The notes under the pieces are model-generated. The model was not told the origin of the DNA and ran no database searches. It was given only the letters and a program-made list of their open reading frames with translations. Below, one piece after another: positions 1 to 4,839 of a stretch of 5,460 bases of DNA (position 1 is its first letter; the number at the start of each line of letters is the position of its first letter). The DNA lies in contig DCIS01000120.1 in the NCBI GenBank assembly GCA_002317475.1, positions 1-5,460 of the forward strand. The letters run 5' to 3'. The position numbers and the translations under genes are program-made. The stretch comes from Prevotellaceae bacterium UBA1720 (GTDB lineage: Bacteria; Bacteroidota; Bacteroidia; Bacteroidales; Bacteroidaceae).

Positions 1-650
1 CTGTTCTTGCTGAAACCAACGTATTTGCCGTTGATCCAGAGGTAGAAGAAACTGTCTACGCCATCGAAATTAATGATTACTTTGCGACCCTTCCACTCAG
101 CAGGAACGGTAAAGGTGCGGCGATAAGAACCTACCTCGTTGGGATATTTGTAAGTGGTGTAGCGCTGGTCCTTGGGCTGGCGCATCACACCTTCCTTCCA
201 GTCACCTACCTTCACCTCATGGTAGAACATCACGGGCTGGTTGACATAAAGGGGCACGCCATATTTCATCTCGCCATGTTTGCCTAGTCCCTGTACATTC
301 CAGCATCCAGGCACCTTGATATCGTCCCAAGTGTCAACATTGAATCCTGTCTGATAGAAGTCCTTGGGACGCTGATCGGGTGAGGCCACCCAGTGGAACT
401 TCCACGTTCCATCCAGTGACTGCCAGTAGGGACTACTCTCGGGCAAGACCTGCGTGGCCTGCGTTCCATCGGTAAAATGGAACATATAGGCTGATGGTTG
501 TAACTTGTTGAGCGAAAGGCGTTCAGGCGACTGCCATTCCTCGCCGGAAGGCTGTGCTACGTTGCCATACTCGAAACCTTTTAGAGGTTCGTTGTCTGCA
601 AATGAATTAAGGGCCAGTAAGCCTAATAAGAATGAAAAGATGTTCCTCAT
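1..650 (-). CDS. Family 2 glycoside hydrolase, beta-galactosidase type, N-terminal fragment
   Basis: The frame opens at ATG 650-648 and runs off the left edge after 216 codons; family members of this type are usually around 1,000 residues, so only the N-terminal part is here. Residues 1-18 look like a signal peptide (Arg-Asn start, hydrophobic FSFLLGLLAL, cleavage near SFA/DN), so the enzyme is probably exported. Seen in the sequence: the GH2 N-terminal jelly-roll signature, with W39..SPERLSLNK, LDGTWKFHW (79-87), WDDIKVPGCW (108-117), GSYRRTF (174-180) and FDGVDSFFYLWINGKYVGFSKN (195-216). The stretch at about 130-170 between the YGVPLYVN motif and GSYRRTF is longer than in the E. coli LacZ type and resembles Bacteroides GH2 enzymes. 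The catalytic barrel lies outside the window, so the substrate cannot be fixed; beta-galactosidase is the best guess, another GH2 activity is possible. It starts 63 nt after the RSH stop with no terminator and no clear promoter between them, so read-through is possible. Confidence 0.88.
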   Translation of the reverse strand, partial: MRNIFSFLLGLLALNSFADNEPLKGFEYGNVAQPSGEEWQSPERLSLNKLQPSAYMFHFTDGTQATQVLPESSPYWQSLDGTWKFHWVASPDQRPKDFYQTGFNVDTWDDIKVPGCWNVQGLGKHGEMKYGVPLYVNQPVMFYHEVKVGDWKEGVMRQPKDQRYTTYKYPNEVGSYRRTFTVPAEWKGRKVIINFDGVDSFFYLWINGKYVGFSKN

Positions 651-665
651 TGTTGGTTATTTAGG

Positions 666-708
666 GTAATTCGGGGTAGAGATATTAGTAGATTGTAATT
701 CAGGGTAG
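666..708. repeat. Short direct repeat between the RSH and GH2 genes
   Basis: GTAATTCGGGGTAG at 666-679 recurs as GTAATTCAGGGTAG at 695-708, 13 of 14 bases identical, start-to-start distance 29 bp. It fills most of the 63-bp gap between the RSH stop and the GH2 start. It could be a two-site regulator target for the GH2 gene or a slippage duplication. No inverted symmetry, terminator or Bacteroidetes -7 element (TAnnTTTG) is visible in this gap on the minus strand. Confidence 0.4.
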
Positions 709-713
709 GGGTG

Positions 714-2591
714 TCAGAGTTGCTGATGTACCTCGTCAACACCGGGAATGGTATAAAGGTAGGACAACGTATAGACCAGTTCCTTGACTGAATGTACATA
801 GAAGGTGATGGTACACTCCGCGATGTTGTCCTTGGTGGTAGTGGTCAGTGAATCTATGCTGAGATGCAGGGTGTTGGTGATGTTGTCAATAAGATCCATC
901 AGCAGATGATAGCGGTCAATGGCCTTGATGGCTACGGTTACAGGGAATTGCATATCAGGTTTTTCCTGAAAGTCGTAAACCTCGACATTGTCACCCAACT
1001 TGCTGGAAAGGCGGATGATCTCGGGACAACTCTTGCGATGAATGGTCATCATTCCACGTACATCCTTGAAACCGACCGTATCACCTCCAGGCAATGGCTG
1101 GCAATAAGGACAACGGGGAGGGTGGGAAGCCGTGATCTGTGAGAAATACTTCCTGAGGTTGCGCTTGGCCTTGTAACTGCATACTGACTCCATCCAATCC
1201 TCTTTGGGCGTGAACTCCGGTATGGTGCCAATCTCCACACAGTCACCACGACGAAGTTCCGTCTTAATGGACATCAGCTTGCCATTGATACGGGCATAGT
1301 AGGCGTGCAAACCAATCTCTGTGCCCATCTCAAAGGCAAAGTCGAGGGCTGTTGCGCCCTTAGGCAGGATGATACCTCGTCCGTCAGGCGTGAAGACCAT
1401 CACATCATCATAGTAGAGCGAGGTGACCACATTCTCGAGGAATGTCGTCTCGCGTCCCTCCTTGGCTATATCCTTCAAAACCAGCCTGAAACGGTCTATC
1501 CAGTCCTGTACGTTCTTCTCGCCCATTCCGGCAATGCAACCTACCTTGGAACGCTCTACCATCTGATCGCTGCAGATCTGCACATCCTCCCAGATACCGC
1601 CATCGCTGAGCAGCATCACCTTGATGCACTCGTAGCTGTTCTCCTTGGCTTGGTCTATGAGGTTGACAAAACTCTCAGGTCGCTCCTTGAAGATATCGGT
1701 GAGCAGGGCATAGATGCGCAGACAGATGATCTTTTGCGAAAGGTGCTTCTCGTTACAACCGCTGAAAGTGACACGGATGTAATAACGGTTTTCTACATGC
1801 TTGAAGTCTTTCCCACCATCTTTCATGCGGCGATAGAGGCTGTAGGGCCGACGGTAGTAGGCCTGAGCGTTGACACCCTCTATGCCATTTTCGGTGAGTT
1901 GCTGGCATATCTGTTGGCAGAAAGCGCTCAGACGCTGCTCATTGTCTCGGATATCCTGTTCGATGCCGTCTGCAATGTCATGGTATTCCATTGGGCAACG
2001 GAACTTGAACGAGAGGTTCTCCAAGTCGGTCTTGACATCAAATAATCCCAGACGGTTGGCTAAAGGGGCATAGAAGTAGTCCGTCTCTCCAGCAATCTTC
2101 ATCTGTTTGTCGGGGCGCATACTGGCCAGGGTACGCATGTTGTGCAGGCGGTCGGCAATCTTAACCATCAGAGCACGAATGTCATAGTGTACGGATTCCA
2201 GTAGTTGCTGGTAATTGTCAACTTGCTTAGTAGTGGTATACTGGTCCTTCTTTTTCTTGGTCACCACATCCACCAGGTTAGCTACATTGGGACCAAACAG
2301 TCTGGTTATATCCTCGATGGTGTATGGAGTGTCCTCAACCACATCGTGCAGAAAAGCCGCTATTACGGAATCAGCATCCAGTTTTAGTTCTTTGGCAGCA
2401 ATCAGTGCTACAGAAACGGGATGAATGATATAGGGTTCACCCGACTTGCGTCGTTGGGCAGCGTGTGCTTCCTGTGCAAGATTGAATGCTTGGTGTATGC
2501 GTTGCATGTCCCCTTTTCCAACGCGTTCCTCCATGGCGGCAAAAACTTTTGAGACAGCCTCCTGAATAGCCAATGTATAATCCCTTTCCAT
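714..2591 (-). CDS. RelA/SpoT homologue, probable (p)ppGpp hydrolase with degenerate synthetase
   Basis: A 625-residue long-form RSH protein; usual long RSH proteins are about 700-750. Domains in order: HD hydrolase (about 30-200) with RKSG 48-51, H57-P, H82-D83 in HDVVEDT, and D147..N151 in DRLHNMRT, so the metal and substrate ligands known for this family are all present; synthetase region (about 240-350); TGS (about 396-455, from VFTPDGRGIILPKG); a Cys/His-rich segment (C494, C497, H518, C522); and ACT (about 548-622). The synthetase keeps the YRRPYSLYRRM motif (246-256), but the catalytic Asp of the family (YDLxAIR) is N268 in ENRYYIR, the GYQSLHT motif reads SYECIKV (319-325), and the glutamate of EVQIRT reads Asp in DVQIC (336-340). 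From this I infer a hydrolase that removes the alarmone, with a second RSH or small synthetase elsewhere making it. ATG 2591-2589 is preceded by AGGGATTT and by a good promoter. I leave the symbol empty because Bacteroidetes naming between relA, rel and spoT is inconsistent. Confidence 0.93.
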   Translation of the reverse strand: MERDYTLAIQEAVSKVFAAMEERVGKGDMQRIHQAFNLAQEAHAAQRRKSGEPYIIHPVSVALIAAKELKLDADSVIAAFLHDVVEDTPYTIEDITRLFGPNVANLVDVVTKKKKDQYTTTKQVDNYQQLLESVHYDIRALMVKIADRLHNMRTLASMRPDKQMKIAGETDYFYAPLANRLGLFDVKTDLENLSFKFRCPMEYHDIADGIEQDIRDNEQRLSAFCQQICQQLTENGIEGVNAQAYYRRPYSLYRRMKDGGKDFKHVENRYYIRVTFSGCNEKHLSQKIICLRIYALLTDIFKERPESFVNLIDQAKENSYECIKVMLLSDGGIWEDVQICSDQMVERSKVGCIAGMGEKNVQDWIDRFRLVLKDIAKEGRETTFLENVVTSLYYDDVMVFTPDGRGIILPKGATALDFAFEMGTEIGLHAYYARINGKLMSIKTELRRGDCVEIGTIPEFTPKEDWMESVCSYKAKRNLRKYFSQITASHPPRCPYCQPLPGGDTVGFKDVRGMMTIHRKSCPEIIRLSSKLGDNVEVYDFQEKPDMQFPVTVAIKAIDRYHLLMDLIDNITNTLHLSIDSLTTTTKDNIAECTITFYVHSVKELVYTLSYLYTIPGVDEVHQQL

Positions 2592-2611
2592 AAATCCCTG
2601 ATTGCTTTGCG

Positions 2612-2642
2612 CAAAGGTAGTTATTTCCCTTCAAATGACAAA
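2612..2642 (-). promoter_or_regulatory. Bacteroidetes housekeeping promoter of the RSH gene
   Basis: Read on the minus strand, TTTG (2642-2639) is followed after 19 nt by TACCTTTG (2619-2612), an exact fit to the Bacteroidetes sigma consensus TTTG-N19..21-TAnnTTTG. The expected start of transcription is near 2605, giving a leader of about 14 nt before ATG 2591, with AGGGATTT as the nearest ribosome-binding-like sequence. A perfect 12-bp palindrome, CTTTGCGCAAAG (2605-2616), overlaps the -7 element and the predicted start site and might be an operator, although one such palindrome is expected by chance in a window this size. Confidence 0.75.
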
Positions 2643-2710
2643 GGAAATTGCAGACTAATTATGTTTGTTTGAGGTAAAGGGAATGTAAAAGCTGTTATCT
2701 CAAAAAAGAA

Positions 2711-2734
2711 AAGGCAGTCATTGCTGACCGCCTT
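2711..2734 (-). terminator. Rho-independent terminator of the sigma/anti-sigma operon
   Basis: AAGGCAGTCA (2711-2720) and TGACCGCCTT (2725-2734) form a 10-bp stem with one mismatch and a TTGC loop. Read on the minus strand the hairpin is followed by TTCTTTTTTG, a U-tract in RNA. It lies 113 nt after the stop of the anti-sigma-like gene and upstream of the RSH promoter, so it separates the two transcription units. On the plus strand the following sequence (ATCTTCACTTTTG) is a poorer U-tract. Confidence 0.8.
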
Positions 2735-2847
2735 ATCTTCACTTTTGTGTTTTGTTTTAAGAAAAATGTGTAGGAAACTTCACAGCCTCCATGTGTTGTG
2801 TTTTAGAGAATGGTAATAACGATTGTATTTACAAAAGCAGAATTTTT
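2735..2847. other. Untranslated tail between the anti-sigma-like gene and its terminator
   Basis: AT-rich sequence with no supported gene. Two longer frames that enter it from 2780-3040 (minus) and 2791-3024 (plus) are out of frame with, and overlap, the conserved anti-sigma-like gene and show no recognisable protein. It is most simply the 3' untranslated region of the sigma operon. The remaining gap up to the RSH start (2592-2710) holds only the RSH promoter and otherwise nothing I can identify. Confidence 0.5.
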
Positions 2848-3339
2848 CTAAAGATTGTTGTCGTTGCCCTTCAAGAGAACCGAATCTATGGGATGCGTGT
2901 CGGGCAAACCGTAGGCTGTCTCGGGGATAGCCGTAGGAGCAACCTGCTGTGGGGTACTCCGGATGTATTCGGTGCTTCCCTCGCTGTGCAAAGATGCCTG
3001 CTGAACAGCCATGCCGATACATAGAACGACAGCTACGCAAGCAGCAGCACGGAAGAAAGGTGTCAGTTTGTAAGAACGGGTGATGCGCTTTGCTGTCACT
3101 CTGTTCTCATGGCGTACCTCCTGCTTGTCTTCGGTGAGGGCAAGGATGCGCTTGTCAAAATCTGCATCCAGATGTTCCTCGGCGTGCAGATGCTGACCTA
3201 TGAACAATTCACGATAGGGTAGAAGGCGAACGGGTACATCCTTCTGGGTAAAGAACGCCTGTAGGATATGCTCCTCCTCCAATGAGGTCTCGCAGTTCCA
3301 GTAGCGGTCAAGCAGTTGTTCGATGTACTTATAATCCAT
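2848..3339 (-). CDS. Probable membrane anti-sigma factor
   Basis: A 163-residue protein with an acidic, helical N-terminal half (about 1-90: MDYKYIEQLLDRYWNCETSLEEE..., a wording seen in many Bacteroidales proteins encoded after ECF sigma genes), one hydrophobic segment at about 96-114 (FFRAAACVAVVLCIGMAV) and a polar tail of about 50 residues rich in Thr, Pro and Gln. The basic stretch KRITRSYK before the helix predicts N-terminus in, C-terminus in the periplasm. It lacks the H-x3-C-x2-C zinc motif of the classical ZAS anti-sigma fold. Its ATG (3339-3337) overlaps the end of the sigma gene: ATGGATTATAA holds both the start and the TAA stop, so translation is probably coupled; AGAAGGA (3347-3341) serves as ribosome-binding site. 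The role as inhibitor of the neighbouring sigma factor is inferred from topology and position, not from a diagnostic motif. Confidence 0.75.
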   Translation of the reverse strand: MDYKYIEQLLDRYWNCETSLEEEHILQAFFTQKDVPVRLLPYRELFIGQHLHAEEHLDADFDKRILALTEDKQEVRHENRVTAKRITRSYKLTPFFRAAACVAVVLCIGMAVQQASLHSEGSTEYIRSTPQQVAPTAIPETAYGLPDTHPIDSVLLKGNDNNL

Positions 3340-3838
3340 ATCCTTCTATCTTAGAGAATTGTAGTTTAACTTTTTGTCGCGCCCTGAAGAGATATACTTT
3401 TACTTGGTCTTCTGAAAGGTGCATCACCTCTCCGATTTCGCGGTATGACTTGCCTTCCACATCTCGCAGTTCCATAATGGTGCGTTGTACTTCTGGCAAT
3501 TGGTCTATCAACCTCTTTACGATCTCCAATCTTTGACGGGCATCCAGCTCTTCGTAAGGTGTTCGCTCTGCCGGGGCTTCGTCGCGTCCTTCGTCTATTG
3601 CCACATTCTGTCTACCTGCCCTGGCACAGAGGTCAAGGGAGAGATTGCGGCAGATGGTCAAGGCGTAAGCCTCGCAGGAGTCCATCTCAGACCATTCGTC
3701 TCGCTTGTTCCACATCCTTATCAGCGTCTCCTGTACTATGTCCTCGGCATCAGCCTTGTTAAGTGTGATGCGCAAGGCAAGCCTGAAGAGTTTGTCCTTG
3801 AGAGGCAGGATGTCGTCGCGAAAACTGATCTCTTTCAT
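3329..3838 (-). CDS. ECF-type RNA polymerase sigma factor
   Basis: A 169-residue sigma-70 family protein of the extracytoplasmic-function class, with regions 2 and 4 only. Region 2 (about 12-75) contains the core-binding motif DAEDIVQETLIRMW (30-43) and a YALTICRNLSLD stretch that matches the region 2.3/2.4 helix used in -10 opening and recognition. Region 4 (about 108-158) contains LPEVQRTIMELRDVEGKSY followed by the helix-turn-helix REIGEVMHLSEDQVKVYLFRARQKV (133-157), which reads the -35 element. A linker of about 35 polar residues joins them. The length is normal for the class. ATG 3838-3836 is 46 nt from the argB stop, with only a weak A-rich ribosome-binding site before it. The partner gene overlaps its 3' end by 11 nt. 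Which genes it controls cannot be told from this window, apart from a possible self-recognition site just upstream. Confidence 0.95.
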   Translation of the reverse strand: MKEISFRDDILPLKDKLFRLALRITLNKADAEDIVQETLIRMWNKRDEWSEMDSCEAYALTICRNLSLDLCARAGRQNVAIDEGRDEAPAERTPYEELDARQRLEIVKRLIDQLPEVQRTIMELRDVEGKSYREIGEVMHLSEDQVKVYLFRARQKVKLQFSKIEGYGL

Positions 3839-3856
3839 TGCGCTTTATATTATGAA

Positions 3857-3882
3857 GACGAACGACGAAACGAAATGTTACA
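3857..3882 (-). promoter_or_regulatory. Candidate ECF-type promoter before the sigma gene
   Basis: On the minus strand TGTAAC (3882-3877) is followed after 16 nt by CGTC (3860-3857). This has the form of many ECF promoters (an AAC-containing -35 and a CGTC-like -10 at about 16-17 nt). The predicted start would fall near 3850, giving a leader of about 12 nt to ATG 3838. Its -35 box begins 3 nt after the argB stop codon. Self-transcription is common for ECF sigma operons, which supports the reading. No TAnnTTTG housekeeping element is evident in the 46-nt gap. The motif is short and could be chance. Confidence 0.4.
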
Positions 3883-3884
3883 GC

Positions 3885-4745
3885 TTAAAGTGAAATTTTT
3901 GTGCCTTTTTTTCCGTCAATGTTCAAAAAGTGTGTGATGATCACGTTTTTTACCCCACGATGGATGGCTGCAAAAGCATTGTCCAACTTGGGCACCATAC
4001 CACCAGATACGATACCATCAGCCTTCAACTGCGCATAGCTTTCACTGTCGATATGTGCAATGACACTATCGTTATCGTCGGGATTGGTTAGCACGCCGGG
4101 TTTCTCAAAACAATAGGTGAGGGTGACGTCAAAATAGGGTGCCAAGGCACAGGCCGTCTCACTGGCAATAGTGTCGGCATTGGTGTTCAGGATATGTCCT
4201 TGTCCATCATGGGTGAGGGGAGCCATCACGGGTACAACGCCTTGCTCGATGAGCGCAGAGAGCATCTTGCCGTCAGCCTCGTCCACATCACCCACCCAAC
4301 CGAAATCTATCATTTGCTGAGTGCCGTCCTCCAACGTCATGAGTTTCTCGGGGCGCTTGTGACTACGGATGACGTTCATGTCTGCACCGGTCAATCCCAG
4401 TGCATTCACGCCCTTGGCTTGTAGTTGAGCTACGAGGTTCTTGTTCACCAAACCTCCATACACCATCGTTACGACATCCAGCATAGCCTCGTCCGTGATA
4501 CGACGTCCACAAACCATGTGACTCTCAATGTCCAGGCGAGTTGCCATGCGTGTAGCACTACGGCCACCGCCATGAACCAGTACCTTGGGTCCTTCCAGGG
4601 CAGAGAACTGCTCCAATAAAGAGGAAAGTGATGCCGCATCTTCCACGACAGCACCACCTACCTTTATTACGTTGAGATTTTTAGGACCCTCCCCCAACCC
4701 CTCCCATTTCGCTTCGCTAGGGAGGGGGGTAGTTACATTTTGCAT
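3885..4745 (-). CDS. argB: Acetylglutamate kinase
   Basis: A 286-residue amino-acid kinase that phosphorylates N-acetyl-L-glutamate with ATP, the second step of arginine synthesis, in the cytoplasm. Visible family motifs: VIKVGGA (26-32; K28, GG 30-31, nucleotide binding), VLVHGGGRSAT (56-65, N-acetylglutamate binding), GRRITDE (80-86), MVYGGLVNKN (94-103), LTGADMNVIRS (118-128), LNTNADTIA (186-194, with the conserved Asp 191) and GGMVPKL (248-254, catalytic-type Lys 253). Bacteroidales ArgB proteins are typically about 257 residues; the surplus is mostly at the N-terminus, where residues 4-21 (VTTPLPS..GLGEGP) are translated from an inverted-repeat element. I start at ATG 4745-4743, preceded by TAGGAAAA. 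The frame stays open to 5000, but that part overlaps speA and does not resemble ArgB. No in-frame ATG or GTG lies between the element and VIKVGG. It is probably read from the speA transcript, as no promoter is seen in the 94-nt gap. Confidence 0.95.
   Translation of the reverse strand: MQNVTTPLPSEAKWEGLGEGPKNLNVIKVGGAVVEDAASLSSLLEQFSALEGPKVLVHGGGRSATRMATRLDIESHMVCGRRITDEAMLDVVTMVYGGLVNKNLVAQLQAKGVNALGLTGADMNVIRSHKRPEKLMTLEDGTQQMIDFGWVGDVDEADGKMLSALIEQGVVPVMAPLTHDGQGHILNTNADTIASETACALAPYFDVTLTYCFEKPGVLTNPDDNDSVIAHIDSESYAQLKADGIVSGGMVPKLDNAFAAIHRGVKNVIITHFLNIDGKKGTKISL
4687..4705 (-). other. G-quadruplex motif inside the argB 5' coding region
   Basis: The minus strand reads GGG-A-GGGG-TT-GGGGG-A-GGG: four runs of at least three G with loops of 1, 2 and 1 nt, the short-loop form expected to be most stable. 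It covers argB codons 14-20 and is on the coding strand, so it would also be present in the mRNA near the start of translation. The fold itself is a prediction. Confidence 0.6.
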
Positions 4746-4816
4746 AATAATTTTTCCTATAATTCGTATTCTTGTGTTGGGAGTCAACCCTTGTTCCCAT
4801 TCTGCTCCCCTCCCTT

Positions 4817-4836
4817 GGGAGGGTCTGGGGGAAGGG
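4817..4836 (+). other. G-quadruplex motif in the speA-argB spacer
   Basis: The plus strand reads GGG-A-GGG-TCT-GGGGG-AA-GGG, four G runs with loops of 1, 3 and 2 nt. It is on the template strand for speA/argB and so would form in DNA, not in this transcript. It is the counterpart arm of the motif in argB. The same bases can instead pair in the local hairpin with CCCTCCC 4808-4814. Confidence 0.5.
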
Positions 4837-4839
4837 TCT

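Larger units (their letters stand above)
4685..4838. mobile_element. MITE-like element with inverted G/C-rich ends
   Basis: The plus strand at 4685-4705 starts GACCCTCCCCCAACC; the minus strand read from 4838 to 4817 starts GACCCTTCCCCCAGACC. Over about 22 positions the arms match at 19 (one indel, two substitutions) and are inverted, enclosing about 110 bp of AT-richer sequence. Each arm also folds on itself: CCCCTCCC (4698-4705) with GGGAGGGG (4720-4727), and CCCTCCC (4808-4814) with GGGAGGG (4817-4823). The right end lies 1 bp after the speA stop; the left end lies inside argB. I see no transposase and no convincing target-site duplication (flanks TTTTTAG and TCTACTC). From memory, Bacteroidetes genomes carry many short repeats of this look; whether they move is not shown here. 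An alternative is two independent single-arm repeats. Confidence 0.6.

Noticed and set aside
1305..2045. Plus-strand 246-codon open frame opposite the RSH gene
   Set aside because: Antisense to the strongly conserved RSH coding sequence; its translation shows no family motif.
2660..2734. Possible plus-strand small RNA: TATGTTTG (2660-2667) followed by the hairpin at 2711-2734
   Set aside because: The -7 match is perfect, but there is no TTTG at 19-21 nt upstream, and the hairpin lacks a good U-tract on this strand. RNA-seq would be needed to revive it.
2780..2815. Eleven-codon minus-strand frame (MEAVKFPTHFS) in the 3' untranslated tail
   Set aside because: Too short to judge, with no promoter of its own and no gene downstream before the terminator for which it could be a leader.
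3485..3937. Plus-strand 150-codon open frame opposite the sigma gene
   Set aside because: Antisense to the conserved sigma gene; Cys-, Leu- and Val-rich composition typical of a shadow frame.
4750..4790. E. coli-like promoter (TTGACT and TATAGG on the minus strand) before argB
   Set aside because: The spacer is about 20 nt, and Bacteroidetes polymerase does not use the TTGACA/TATAAT consensus; no TAnnTTTG is present.
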